DNA from: Brevundimonas sp. | GTDB taxonomy: Bacteria > Pseudomonadota > Alphaproteobacteria > Caulobacterales > Caulobacteraceae | Direction: 5' to 3' | Assembly: GCF_030704825.1 (NCBI RefSeq) | Contig: NZ_JAUYNX010000014.1 | Span: 1-64,000, forward strand | DNA: 64,000 bases | Shown here: piece after piece, positions 46,074 to 54,416 of the stretch | Numbering within the stretch: position 1 is the stretch's first letter | How the letters are laid out: the number at the start of each line of letters is the position of its first letter | Translations under genes and position numbers: made by a program | The notes under the pieces: generated by a model | What the model was told of the DNA's origin: nothing | The model's input: the letters and a program-made list of their open reading frames with translations, nothing else | The model's database searches: none

Positions 46074-46086
46074 TTATGGTGCCCCC

Positions 46087-46743
46087 ATGATCACCCTCCA
46101 CGCCTTCGGCCGCGTCCATCCCTTCGTCCATGGCGAGACCCGCGACCTGCGCATCCAGTGGGCGCTGGAGGAGATGGGGCTGCCCTATGCCGTGCGCGGC
46201 TGGGACCACACCGGCGGCGAGACCACCGGCCCCGCGTTCTCGGCCATCAGCCCCTTCAACCAGATCCCGATCCTGACCGATGGCGATGTCACCCTGTCCG
46301 AATCCGCCGCCATCCTGATCCATCTGGCGGAAAAGTCCGGCAAGCTGATCCCGGCCGACGCCGACGGCCGCGCCCACGTCATCCAGTGGACCCTCGCCGC
46401 CCTGTCCACCGTCGAGGGCCCGATCCAGCCGCTCAAGCTGATGGACATGGGGGCCATGGGCGAGCCGGGGGAGGCGCGCGCCTTCCTGACCGGCTGGACC
46501 CACCGCGTGCTCGACGGCGTCAACCGCCGGCTCGAGGGCCGCGACTGGATCGCCGCCGACGACTTCACCATCGCCGACCTGTTGCTGGCCTCGGTCCTGC
46601 GCCAGCTCCGCCACACCGAGCTGATGGACGGCTATCCCAACGTGAAGGCCTTCTACGCCCGCGCCATGGCCCGGCCGGCGTGGAAACGCACCCTCGACCT
46701 CTACGCCGAACGGCTGGGCGCCCACCGGGCGAAGATTGAATAG
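46087..46743 (+). CDS. Glutathione S-transferase family protein
   Basis: A 218-residue GST. Thioredoxin-like N-domain: 'DLRIQWALEEMGLPYAVRGW' and 'FNQIPILTDGDVTLSESAAI'. The helical C-domain has 'RDWIAADDFTIADLLLASVL'. It is a paralogue of the GST at 48568 ('RWALEEAGLGYDDHLIGF', 'LRHTDIVADYP' versus 'LRHTELMDGYP'). It follows the long inverted repeat by only 13 bp, so its promoter must lie within or beyond the repeat. Confidence 0.92.
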   Translation: MITLHAFGRVHPFVHGETRDLRIQWALEEMGLPYAVRGWDHTGGETTGPAFSAISPFNQIPILTDGDVTLSESAAILIHLAEKSGKLIPADADGRAHVIQWTLAALSTVEGPIQPLKLMDMGAMGEPGEARAFLTGWTHRVLDGVNRRLEGRDWIAADDFTIADLLLASVLRQLRHTELMDGYPNVKAFYARAMARPAWKRTLDLYAERLGAHRAKIE

Positions 46744-46796
46744 CGGAACAGCTGCCGCGGTCCGGAACTCCCCGACCCCTGCTTCGCTTTCCTTGC

Positions 46797-47540
46797 ATGG
46801 CCGCGCCGTCGCCCCGCACCGCCGTCCTCCACCGCATGGTCATGCCCGACCACATCTGCCCGTACGGCCAGAAGTCCCTGTGGCTGCTGCGCCGCAAGGG
46901 CTACGCCGTCCAGGACCACCATCTGAAGACCCGCGAGGAAACCGACGCCTTCAAGGCCCTGCACGGCGTCGACACCACGCCCCAGACCTTCATCGGCGGC
47001 GTCCGCATCGGCGGCTGGGACGACCTGCGCCGCTTCTTCGGCCAGAAGGTCCCCGGGGAGGGCGCGACCAGCTACACCCCGGTCCTGGTGGTCTTCGCCG
47101 TCGCGGCCCTGATCGCCCTGGCGATCGACTGGCTGTCGATGCGGGCGATCACGGCGATGGTCCTGCCCGATTTCATCGCCACAGCCATGTGTCTGCTGGC
47201 CATGCTCAAGCTGCAGGACGTCGAGCGCTTCTCGACCATGTTCCTCAACTACGACCTGCTGGCCCGGCGCTGGATCCCGTACGGCTACATCTATCCGTTC
47301 GCTGAGCTCAGCGCGGGCGTGCTGATGCTGGCCGGCGCCCTGACCTGGCTGTCGGCCCCGGTGGCCCTGTTCATCGGCGGCGTCGGCGCCGTCTCGGTGT
47401 TCAAGGCGGTCTGGATCGACAAACGCGAGCTCAAATGCGCCTGCGTCGGCGGCTCGTCCAACGTGCCGCTGGGCTTCGTCTCCCTGACCGAGAACCTGAT
47501 GATGGTCGCGATGGCGGTCTGGATGCTGGCGGGGCGCTGA
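46797..47540 (+). CDS. Glutaredoxin-MauE fusion membrane protein
   Basis: A 247-residue fusion. The N-terminal glutaredoxin domain has the redox motif C21-P-Y-G24 and 'TTPQTFIGGVRIGGWDDLRR'. It is followed by a four-helix MauE/DoxX-like membrane domain ('VLVVFAVAALIALAIDWLSM' to 'LMMVAMAVWMLAG') with 'CACVGGSSNVPLG', a pair of cysteines between helices. It probably passes electrons from cytoplasmic thiols across the membrane, as known for MauE-type proteins. It lies between the GST and a secreted-protein gene. Confidence 0.85.
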   Translation: MAAPSPRTAVLHRMVMPDHICPYGQKSLWLLRRKGYAVQDHHLKTREETDAFKALHGVDTTPQTFIGGVRIGGWDDLRRFFGQKVPGEGATSYTPVLVVFAVAALIALAIDWLSMRAITAMVLPDFIATAMCLLAMLKLQDVERFSTMFLNYDLLARRWIPYGYIYPFAELSAGVLMLAGALTWLSAPVALFIGGVGAVSVFKAVWIDKRELKCACVGGSSNVPLGFVSLTENLMMVAMAVWMLAGR

Positions 47541-47616
47541 CGGAGCCTGACGTCCGGCGCGGCGGGGGCTGCGCGATCCGACGGAGTGTGCTCCTGTCCC
47601 GGCAGGAGACGCCGCC

Positions 47617-48063
47617 ATGATCCGCCCCGCCCTGATTGTCCTGGCCCTGTGGCTGGCCGCCCCGGTGGCCGCCCGGGCCTGCATGCGGCCGATCGATACG
47701 CCCGCCGAACGCATGGCCGGGGACTATGTCACCGTCGCGGTCGCCACCGTCGTCACGGTCGACTCCCGGGCCCCGGAGCGGCCGAACCGCGCCTTCACCG
47801 CCGAGTTCGAGATCGACCGGACGGTCGAGGGCTATCCCCAGACCGGACGGCTCCGCCTGTGGCACGAGGAGCAGACGGAGTGCCCGCGGGTCCTGCCCCT
47901 GCCGGTCGAGGGCGAGGCCTGGGTGGTGTACCTGGAGTGGGATGCGCGCGGGGCCGGTCCGGTCACCGAGGCCTGGCCGCTGGTCTGGGCCGAACGCCTC
48001 GATCCCCGCTTCGGCGGCCGCGCCGACGCCGATGCACGCGATCTGGAGCCGCCGCATCGGTGA
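47617..48063 (+). CDS. Small secreted protein of unknown function
   Basis: A 148-residue exported protein with signal peptide 'LIVLALWLAAPVAARAC'. The mature part has 'YVTVAVATVVTVDSRAPERP', Cys residues at 'ACMRP' and 'TECPR', and the segment 'FEIDRTVEGYPQTGRLRLWH' suggestive of a beta-sandwich. GCAGGAGA lies before the ATG. Its end is 6 bp from the convergent MarR gene. Confidence 0.7.
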   Translation: MIRPALIVLALWLAAPVAARACMRPIDTPAERMAGDYVTVAVATVVTVDSRAPERPNRAFTAEFEIDRTVEGYPQTGRLRLWHEEQTECPRVLPLPVEGEAWVVYLEWDARGAGPVTEAWPLVWAERLDPRFGGRADADARDLEPPHR

Positions 48064-48069
48064 GGGCGG

Positions 48070-48507
48070 CTATCCCAGGCCCCTCAGCCCCGCCCGCAGC
48101 GCCTCCGCCTCGCCGTCCAGTCCCGCCTCGAGACGGGCATGCTCCCCGATCCACACCGGCGTGGCCGCCGCCAGCAGGGCGCGGCCCTTGTCCGTCAGGG
48201 CGGCCCGTCGCCCGCGCCGGTCCTTCGCATCGACCGACACCGTCGCCAGCCCGGCCCGTTCCAGCGGCTTGAGATTGGCCGTCACGGTCGACCGGTCCAT
48301 GGCCAGCAGGCTGGCCACCGCGCCGATGGTCGGCGGATCGGGCCGGTTCAGGCTGTTGAGCAGCGAGAACTGGCCGCTGGTGATCCCCAGCGGCCGGAAG
48401 GCCTCGTCGAAGCGCCGCGACAGGGTCCGCGCCGCCCGCTGCGCATGCAGGCACAGGCAGTGGTCCTTGATGTGCAGGGTGGTCGCATAGGTGGCGGCGG
48501 TTGACAT
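48070..48507 (-). CDS. MarR family transcriptional regulator
   Basis: A 145-residue winged-helix repressor. 'GITSGQFSLLNSL', the recognition region 'IGAVASLLAMDRSTVTANLK' and the wing 'VDAKDRRGRRAALTDKG' are typical. The N-terminus carries a close Cys pair, C17 and C19 in 'HCLCLHAQ', which could sense thiol-reactive compounds, but this is inference. It is divergent from a GST gene with a strong palindrome between, so it likely represses itself and the GST, and possibly the YCII and DHFR-like genes downstream. Confidence 0.9.
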   Translation of the reverse strand: MSTAATYATTLHIKDHCLCLHAQRAARTLSRRFDEAFRPLGITSGQFSLLNSLNRPDPPTIGAVASLLAMDRSTVTANLKPLERAGLATVSVDAKDRRGRRAALTDKGRALLAAATPVWIGEHARLEAGLDGEAEALRAGLRGLG

Positions 48508-48512
48508 GGGTT

Positions 48513-48538
48513 CAGATAGGTTGATATCAACTCATCTG
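48513..48538. promoter_or_regulatory. MarR-type operator between marR-like and GST genes
   Basis: A 26-bp near-perfect palindrome centred on GTTGATATCAAC, with arms extending to CAGAT/ATCTG and two mismatches per arm. It lies 5 bp before the regulator start codon and 29 bp before the GST start codon, ideal for a shared repressor. Confidence 0.8.
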
Positions 48539-48567
48539 TCAATCCGACGCTTCAGAAGGAGCCCCGC

Positions 48568-49239
48568 ATGATCCAGGTCACCGCCTTCAAATGGGTCCCG
48601 CCCTTCGCCCAGGGTTCGGTGCGCGACATCCGCGTCCGCTGGGCGCTGGAGGAGGCGGGGCTGGGCTATGACGACCATCTGATCGGCTTCGAGGACCAGT
48701 CGACGCCCGCCTATCGCGCCCGCCAGCCCTTCGGCCAGGTGCCGGCCTTCAGCGACGGCAAGGTCGAGATGTTCGAGAGCGGCGCCATCGTCCTCTACAT
48801 CGCGCAGAACTCGGATCAGCTGATGCCGGCCGACGAGGCGGGCCGCGCCATGGTGATGACCTGGCTGTTCGCCGCCATGAACAGCGTCGAGCCCTGTGTG
48901 GCCGAGCTGGCCACGATCGACCTGTTCAACGCCGACAAGGGCTGGGCGAAGGAACGCCGCCCCGAGGTCGAGGCCATGCTGCGCAAGCGGCTGGCCGACC
49001 TGCAGGCCGCCCTCGGCGACCGCAAATGGTTCGCCAACGACCGCTTCAGCGGCGCCGACATCCTGATGACCCACGTGCTGCGTGACCTGCGCCATACGGA
49101 CATCGTCGCCGACTATCCGGCGCTGGCCGACTACGTCGCCCGGGCCGAGGCCCGGCCGGCGTTCAGGCGGGCGCTTGAGGACCAGATGAAGCCGTTCAGG
49201 GCGGCCGAGGCGGCCAATCCCGAACTGGCGCCGGCCTGA
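48568..49239 (+). CDS. Glutathione S-transferase family protein, likely MarR-controlled
   Basis: A 223-residue GST with N-domain 'DIRVRWALEEAGLGYDDHLI' and 'FGQVPAFSDGKVEMFESGAI', and C-domain 'NDRFSGADILMTHVLRDLRH'. GAAGGAG lies 8 nt before the ATG. It is adjacent to and divergent from the MarR gene. It probably detoxifies an electrophile recognised by the regulator. Paralogue of the GST at 46087. Confidence 0.92.
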   Translation: MIQVTAFKWVPPFAQGSVRDIRVRWALEEAGLGYDDHLIGFEDQSTPAYRARQPFGQVPAFSDGKVEMFESGAIVLYIAQNSDQLMPADEAGRAMVMTWLFAAMNSVEPCVAELATIDLFNADKGWAKERRPEVEAMLRKRLADLQAALGDRKWFANDRFSGADILMTHVLRDLRHTDIVADYPALADYVARAEARPAFRRALEDQMKPFRAAEAANPELAPA

Positions 49240-49281
49240 ACTCCTTCTCCCAACACCGACAGCGCAACAGAAGGCCTGAAC

Positions 49282-49647
49282 ATGAACTCCAAGGACACCT
49301 ATCTCGCGGTCTTCCTCGGGTCTGGCGACGGCCCGCGCCGGGCGACCTGGAACGCCCTGTCCGATGACCAGCGGCGCGCCCGCGAGCAGGAAGGCATGGC
49401 CGCCTGGGGCGCCTGGGTCGAGACCCATCGCGACTCCATCGTGGACAACGGCGGGCCGCTCGGCCGGACGAAACGCGTTTCGGGAGACGGGGTGGCGGAT
49501 GTCTCCAACAACCTGGCTGTCTACGTGGTGGTGCGCGCCGCCTCGCATGACGCCGCGGCCCGGATGTTCGAAGACCATCCGCACTTCACCCACTTTCCGG
49601 GCGATGCGGTGGAGGTGATGCCGATCCTGCCGATTCCCGGCCCTTGA
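49282..49647 (+). CDS. YCII-related (DGPF-like) domain protein
   Basis: A 121-residue single-domain ferredoxin-fold protein: 'YLAVFLGSG', 'EGMAAWGAWVETHRDSIVDN', 'YVVVRAASHDAAARMFEDHP' and 'VEVMPILPIP'. This matches YCII-related proteins whose reactions are mostly unknown. It starts 42 bp after the GST gene and may be in its operon. Its TGA overlaps a possible TTG start of the next gene. Confidence 0.8.
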   Translation: MNSKDTYLAVFLGSGDGPRRATWNALSDDQRRAREQEGMAAWGAWVETHRDSIVDNGGPLGRTKRVSGDGVADVSNNLAVYVVVRAASHDAAARMFEDHPHFTHFPGDAVEVMPILPIPGP

Positions 49648-49652
49648 CCAGT

Positions 49653-50183
49653 ATGGCCCGTCTCGTCTTCGACATGAACGTTTCGCTGGACGGCTACGTC
49701 GACCATGACAAATTCGCGCCCGATCCGGAGCTCTTCCGGCACTGGATCGACGTGGTGCGCACCGCGACCGGCAGCATCTACGGCCGCAAGCTCTACGAGA
49801 TCATGCGCTACTGGGAAGAAGACGATCCCGACTGGACCCCGGACCATCGGGCGTTCGCGGCGGCGTGGCGCGCCGAACGCAAATGGGTCGTGTCCCGCAC
49901 CCTGACCTCGGTCGGCCCTGACGCCACCCTTGTCCCGAGCGACATGGAGGGCGTGGTCCGCCGGCTGAAGACCGACTTCGAGGGCGAAATCCACGTCGGC
50001 GGCCCGGTCCTGGCGCAAGGCCTGACCGACCTCGGTCTGATCGACGAATACCGCCTCTACCTCCACCCCGTCGTGCTGGGGCGGGGCGCGCCGTTCTTCG
50101 CCGCCGCCGTGCCGCCGCTCCGCCTCGTCGCCCATGACCGGATCGGCCGGGAGGCGATCCGGCTGACCTATGTGCCCGCGTGA
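49653..50183 (+). CDS. Dihydrofolate reductase-like (RibD C-terminal) protein
   Basis: A 176-residue NADPH-dependent reductase-like protein of the YyaP/RibD-C group: 'DMNVSLDGYVDH', 'GSIYGRKLYEIMRYW', 'DFEGEIHVGGPVLAQGLTDL' and 'LHPVVLGRGAPFF'. True folate reduction is not implied. The start is ATG at 49653 or TTG at 49644, the latter overlapping the YCII stop as TTGA. Confidence 0.85.
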   Translation: MARLVFDMNVSLDGYVDHDKFAPDPELFRHWIDVVRTATGSIYGRKLYEIMRYWEEDDPDWTPDHRAFAAAWRAERKWVVSRTLTSVGPDATLVPSDMEGVVRRLKTDFEGEIHVGGPVLAQGLTDLGLIDEYRLYLHPVVLGRGAPFFAAAVPPLRLVAHDRIGREAIRLTYVPA

Positions 50184-50270
50184 CGGCGCCGCGCCGTAAT
50201 GCGTCCGATTCTGGCGTATCGGGTTGATACGATGCGCCCCGGTCTTTGAAAACTGGATCAGAGTCCCAAC

Positions 50271-50359
50271 CGGACGGTTCGGACGGTTCGGACGCTTCGG
50301 ACGGTGTTTCGGGACGACGAAACCGGACGCTTCGGACTCTTCGGACGCTTCGGACGGTG
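50271..50359. repeat. Nonanucleotide tandem repeat in two blocks
   Basis: Two blocks of four 9-bp units, CGGACGGTT-like (50271-50306) and CGGACGCTT-like (50324-50359), both ending in CGGACGGTG, separated by 17 bp. Because the unit is three codons and free of stops, all frames appear open on both strands, but no initiation signal supports translation. It lies between the DHFR-like and pseudouridine synthase genes. Confidence 0.85.
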
Positions 50360-50370
50360 TCTTGGTCCGC

Positions 50371-51126
50371 TCAGCCGACCAGCGCCGCCCGTTCCTCCGG
50401 GGTCAGCATCCGCCACCGGCCCTCGGGCAGATTGTCCAGCTTCAGCGGCCCGATCCGTACACGGATCAAATCCACGACCTCCAGATCGACCATCTCGCAC
50501 ATCCGCCGGATCTGGCGGTTGCGGCCCTCGCGCAGGATGAATTTGAGCCGAAAGGATTCCATCCGGCTGACCCAGGCCGGCTTCAGCTGGCGGCCGTCCA
50601 GCATCAGGCCGTGGCGCAGGATCTTCAGCTTCTTCTCGGTGACGTCGCCGGCGACGCGGACCAGATATTCCTTGTCCAGATCGGACTGCGGCCCGATCAC
50701 CGCCTTGGCCACCACCCCGTCCGACGACAGCAGCAGAAGGCCGCGCGAGTCCTCGTCCAGCCGCCCGATCGGGGGCAGGGAGGCGTCCCCGGCCGGGACC
50801 GCGCCCGGCCCGACCCGGTTGGCCTCGGTGATCAGCCTTGCCGCCGGGATCTTGTCCGGCTCCGGCTGGCCCGAGACGAAGCCCATCGGCTTGTGCAGGA
50901 CGATGGTCACCCCCTCGGCCAGGGCCGCCGTCGCCCGGTCGCTGAGGGTCAGGGTCTGTCCCGGCGCCAGCCTGCGCCCGGCGTCGGTCACCACCTCTCC
51001 GTCGACCGAGACCAGGCCGTCAGCGATCAGGGCGTCGGCCTCGCGCCGCGAGCAGACGCCGCTCTGGCCCAGCCATTTGTTGATCCGGACCGGCTCCGGG
51101 CCGTCGTAGGTGCGGGAGAAGGCCAA
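50371..51126 (-). CDS. RsuA/RluF-type pseudouridine synthase
   Basis: A 251-residue RNA pseudouridine synthase. The S4 domain 'VRINKWLGQSGVCSRREADA' precedes the catalytic domain with 'PIGRLDEDSRGLLLLSSDG' (nucleophilic Asp) and 'FILREGRNRQIRRMCEMV'. Resemblance is greatest to the RluF/RluB side of the family. No ATG is available near the N-terminus; I use TTG at 51126, which lies 4 nt after the upstream stop. The target base is not determined. Confidence 0.85.
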   Translation of the reverse strand: MAFSRTYDGPEPVRINKWLGQSGVCSRREADALIADGLVSVDGEVVTDAGRRLAPGQTLTLSDRATAALAEGVTIVLHKPMGFVSGQPEPDKIPAARLITEANRVGPGAVPAGDASLPPIGRLDEDSRGLLLLSSDGVVAKAVIGPQSDLDKEYLVRVAGDVTEKKLKILRHGLMLDGRQLKPAWVSRMESFRLKFILREGRNRQIRRMCEMVDLEVVDLIRVRIGPLKLDNLPEGRWRMLTPEERAALVG

Positions 51127-51130
51127 GGGT

Positions 51131-51625
51131 CTATTGGCCCAGGGCCGCGCGGGCGATCTCGTCGTCCTCGGCCGAGCTGGCGCCCGAAACGCCGATAGCC
51201 CCGACGATGCGGCCGTCGACCACGATCGGCACGCCGCCCGCGACCGGGACCAGCCCCTCGATGGCCAGGCTGACCGTCCGCCCCGCCAGCACCCGGGCCT
51301 CCGCGGCCGCCGTCGGCCCCCGGAACAGCGCCGCCGAGCGCGCCTTGGCCTGGGCGACGGCGATGGATCCGTACTGGACGTCGTCCATCCGCGCGAAGGC
51401 GACCAGCGCCCCCGACGGCTCGACCACCGCAAAGGCCATGCGGAAGCCGCGCGCCGAGGCTGCCGCCGTCGCGCGGTCGATCAACGCCTGCGCCGCCTCC
51501 AGCCCGATCGGCGCGCCATAGGGCGGGGCGGGCGTGGAGGGCGCGGCCGGGGCCGGCGGGGGCGTCTGCGCCTGGACCGCTCCGGGCGTGGCGATCAACA
51601 CAAGGGCGAGGATGAGCGGTTTCAT
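51131..51625 (-). CDS. Secreted GlcG/HbpS-like (DUF336) protein
   Basis: A 164-residue exported protein: signal 'LILALVLIATPGAVQAQ', a Pro/Ala linker and a GlcG/HbpS domain with 'AFAVVEPSGALVAFARMDDV' and 'VSLAIEGLVPVAGGVPIVVD' then 'GRIVGAIGVSG'. Members may bind haem or small ligands. It is followed immediately by the pseudouridine synthase gene, probably on one transcript. Confidence 0.85.
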   Translation of the reverse strand: MKPLILALVLIATPGAVQAQTPPPAPAAPSTPAPPYGAPIGLEAAQALIDRATAAASARGFRMAFAVVEPSGALVAFARMDDVQYGSIAVAQAKARSAALFRGPTAAAEARVLAGRTVSLAIEGLVPVAGGVPIVVDGRIVGAIGVSGASSAEDDEIARAALGQ

Positions 51626-51685
51626 GATCGGGCTCCATCAATCCGTCCTGCCGTCCCATCTCGGAGATGCCGGCGCAAGTCCGGC

Positions 51686-52318
51686 CTACAGGCGCCGGAA
51701 CAGCAGCATCAGATTGTTGGCGGGCATCCCGACCCGCCGCGTCAACGCCAGCCCCTCCGCCTTGGCCGCCGCCACGACCGTATCCCGGTCGCGCAGGCCC
51801 CAGGCCGGATCGCGCGCCTTCAGGCTGTCGTCGAAGGCCGCGTTCGACGCCGCCAGCGGGACCTCCGCCTCGCGATACGGCCCGTACAGGACCAGCAGGC
51901 CGCCCGGCGTCAGCCGCCGGCCCGCCAGCGTCATCAGCCCCTCGGTCGCCGCCCAGGGGCTGATGTGGATCATGTTGATGCAGACCACGGCCTGCACCGG
52001 CCCCTCCGGCCAGGTCGCCGGGTCCAGCACGTCCAGCGCCAGCGGGGCGCGGAGGTTCGGCAGGTCGGCCGCCGCCGCCCAGGCCTCGATGCTGGCCCGC
52101 GCCTCCGGGCTGGGGTCGGCGGGCGTCCAGTCGAGGCCGGGGAGGGCGCGAGCGAAGGCCACAGCGTGTTCGCCCGATCCGGCGGCGATCTCCAGCACCC
52201 GTCCGCGTCCCGGCATATGCGCCTTCAGAACATCGAGGATCGGGCCCCTGTTCCGCGCCACGGCGGGCGAGGCGAGGGCGCCATGGGGGGTCGCAACGGC
52301 GGCGTCCATCGTCTGCAT
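51686..52318 (-). CDS. DUF938 family SAM-dependent methyltransferase-like protein
   Basis: A 210-residue class I methyltransferase-like protein: 'SPAVARNRGPILDVLKAHMP', SAM motif I 'VLEIAAGSGEHAVAFA', 'CINMIHISPWAATEGLMTLA' and 'LVLYGPYRE'. These are the DUF938 hallmarks; substrate unknown. Transcribed divergently from the PEP carboxykinase gene. Confidence 0.88.
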   Translation of the reverse strand: MQTMDAAVATPHGALASPAVARNRGPILDVLKAHMPGRGRVLEIAAGSGEHAVAFARALPGLDWTPADPSPEARASIEAWAAAADLPNLRAPLALDVLDPATWPEGPVQAVVCINMIHISPWAATEGLMTLAGRRLTPGGLLVLYGPYREAEVPLAASNAAFDDSLKARDPAWGLRDRDTVVAAAKAEGLALTRRVGMPANNLMLLFRRL

Positions 52319-52453
52319 GGCCGTCCGGATACCCCGCCAGGGCCCGCGCCGCGACCGGAATTATGCAGGCTCCGCCAGGCGCCGGGCTCGCGAGAGGTTG
52401 AAACGTGCTTCGGTTGACGCCGCGTCCGCATCGGTGTCATTCCGGCTGAAACA

Positions 52454-52471
52454 TTGCGTGATCTCACGCAA
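52454..52471. promoter_or_regulatory. Operator-like palindrome before the PEP carboxykinase gene
   Basis: TTGCGTGA-TC-TCACGCAA has perfect 8-bp arms around 2 nt and ends 51 bp before the start codon. A possible -35 TTGACG lies at 52414-52419, so the palindrome would sit just downstream of the transcription start, where a repressor could act. Confidence 0.6.
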
Positions 52472-52522
52472 GGGAGAGCCACGGCGGCGTCAGATCGCCG
52501 GGCGACGTTCAGGAGAGTGATC

Positions 52523-54370
52523 GTGACCGCATCCGTGATTCCGGGCCTGCATCCGGCCCCCACCCGCCACGCCGGCCTGATCGCCTGGGTCGAGCAGATC
52601 GCCGCCCTGACGCGCCCCGCCCGCGTCCGCTGGTGCGACGGTTCGGAGGCCGAGAAGGCCGCCATCGTGGCCGATCTGATCGGCAAGGGCACCCTGAGGG
52701 AACTGGACCAGACGAAGCGTCCCGGCTGCTACTACGCCGCCTCGGACCCCCGGGACGTGGCCCGGGTCGAGAGTCGGACTTTCATCTGCTCGGCCAATGA
52801 GATCGACGCCGGCCCGACCAACAACTGGGCCGATCCGGTCGAGATGCGGGCGCGGCTGAACGGTCTGTTCGACGGCTGCATGGCCGGCCGGACCATGTAT
52901 GTCGTGCCGTTCTCGATGGGGCCGCTGGGCTCGAAGATCAGCGCCCTGGGCGTCGAGATCACCGACAGCGGCTATGTCGCCGTCTCGATGGGGGTCATGA
53001 CCCGCATGGGCCAGCCGGTGCTGGACCTGATGGGCGAGGACGGCTTCTTCGTCCCCGCGGTCCACACCCTCGGCGCCCCGCTGGCCGAGGGCCAGGCCGA
53101 CGTGCCGTGGCCGTGCAACGATGACAAATGGATCGTCCACTATCCCGAGACCCGCGAGATCTGGTCCTACGGCTCGGGCTACGGCGGCAACGCCCTGCTG
53201 GGCAAGAAATGCTACGCCCTGCGCATCGCCTCGGTCATGGCCCGCGACGAGGGCTGGCTGGCCGAGCACATGCTGATCCTCAAGCTGACCGATCCGAAGG
53301 GCCGCGCCAAATACGTCGCCGCCGCCTTCCCCTCGGCCTGCGGCAAGACCAACCTGGCCATGCTCCAGCCGAGCATCCCGGGCTGGAAGGCCGAGACCAT
53401 CGGCGACGACATCGCCTGGATGCGTTTCGGCGATGACGGCCGGCTCTACGCCGTGAACCCGGAAGCCGGCTTCTTCGGCGTCGCGCCCGGCACCAGCCGC
53501 AACACCAATCAGAACGCCCTGGCGACCCTGGCCACCAACACCGTCTTCACCAACACCGCCCTGACCGCCGACAACGACATCTGGTGGGAAGGTCTGACGA
53601 AAGAGGCGCCGGACGGCCTGACCAACTGGAAGGGCCAGCCCCACGACCCGGCCTCGGGCGAGCCCGCCGCCCATCCGAACGCCCGTTTCGCCGCGCCGGC
53701 CGGCCAGTGCCCGGCCATCGCGCCCGAGTGGGAGGACCCCAGGGGCGTGCCGATCGACGCCATCCTGTTCGGTGGCCGCCGCGCTTCGGCCGTGCCGCTG
53801 GTGACCGAGGCCTTCGACTGGGAGCACGGGGTGTTCATGGGCTCGTCGGTCGCCTCGGAAGGCACCGCCGCCGCCGAGAACGCCATCGGCGCCCTGCGCC
53901 GCGATCCCTTCGCCATGCTGCCCTTCTGCGGCTACAACATGGGCGACTATTTCGCCCACTGGCTTTCGATGGCCGGCAAGACCGAGGCGTCGAAACTGCC
54001 GCGCCTCTACTTCGTCAACTGGTTCCGCAAGAACGACGACGGCAAGTTCGTCTGGCCGGGTTTCGGCGACAACGCCCGGGTGCTGAAGTGGATCGCCGAA
54101 CGGATCGACGGCGAGGCCGAGGCGGTCGACACCGCGGTCGGTCGCGTGCCGACCCGCGAGGCGCTGGACCTGTCGGGCCTGGACCTGTCGGACGCCGACC
54201 TGTCCATCCTGCTGGATGTGGACGTCGCGGTCTGGGCCGAGGAGGCCTCGCTGATCCCGGACTTCTACGCCCAGTTCGGCGATCGTCTCCCCGCGGCCCT
54301 CTGGGACCAGCACGCCGCCCTCACCGCCCGCATCGGCGCGACCCGCGCCGCCGCCATCGCGGCGGAGTAG
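52523..54370 (+). CDS. pckG: Phosphoenolpyruvate carboxykinase (GTP)
   Basis: Converts oxaloacetate and GTP to PEP, CO2 and GDP, the first step of gluconeogenesis. The 615-residue length and '[12 protein letters not shown]' P-loop, 'GDDIAWM' metal site and '[20 protein letters not shown]' are those of the GTP-dependent class. '[16 protein letters not shown]' is also diagnostic. I choose GTG at 52523 because AGGAGA lies 6 nt upstream; another GTG is at 52517. A perfect palindrome upstream suggests carbon-source control. Confidence 0.95.
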   Translation: MTASVIPGLHPAPTRHAGLIAWVEQIAALTRPARVRWCDGSEAEKAAIVADLIGKGTLRELDQTKRPGCYYAASDPRDVARVESRTFICSANEIDAGPTNNWADPVEMRARLNGLFDGCMAGRTMYVVPFSMGPLGSKISALGVEITDSGYVAVSMGVMTRMGQPVLDLMGEDGFFVPAVHTLGAPLAEGQADVPWPCNDDKWIVHYPETREIWSYGSGYGGNALLGKKCYALRIASVMARDEGWLAEHMLILKLTDPKGRAKYVAAAFPSACGKTNLAMLQPSIPGWKAETIGDDIAWMRFGDDGRLYAVNPEAGFFGVAPGTSRNTNQNALATLATNTVFTNTALTADNDIWWEGLTKEAPDGLTNWKGQPHDPASGEPAAHPNARFAAPAGQCPAIAPEWEDPRGVPIDAILFGGRRASAVPLVTEAFDWEHGVFMGSSVASEGTAAAENAIGALRRDPFAMLPFCGYNMGDYFAHWLSMAGKTEASKLPRLYFVNWFRKNDDGKFVWPGFGDNARVLKWIAERIDGEAEAVDTAVGRVPTREALDLSGLDLSDADLSILLDVDVAVWAEEASLIPDFYAQFGDRLPAALWDQHAALTARIGATRAAAIAAE

Positions 54371-54416
54371 CGATAGCGTCTTGCAATCGGAGCCCGGGCG
54401 GTCGATCTGATCGCCC

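Larger units (their letters stand above)
45550..46086. other. Intergenic region with pseudogene and repeats
   Basis: A 537-bp stretch with no intact gene. It contains the remains of a phosphatase-like gene, a short palindromic repeat inside it and a long inverted repeat just before the glutathione S-transferase gene, each listed separately. Confidence 0.7.

Noticed and set aside
50208..50231. GTATC-N5-GATAC element before the nonanucleotide repeats
   Set aside because: Only 5-bp arms and no suitably placed gene start; compatible with chance.
50224..51198. Open frame through the 9-bp repeats
   Set aside because: Openness follows from the 9-bp unit lacking stops and from antisense to the pseudouridine synthase gene; no start signal.
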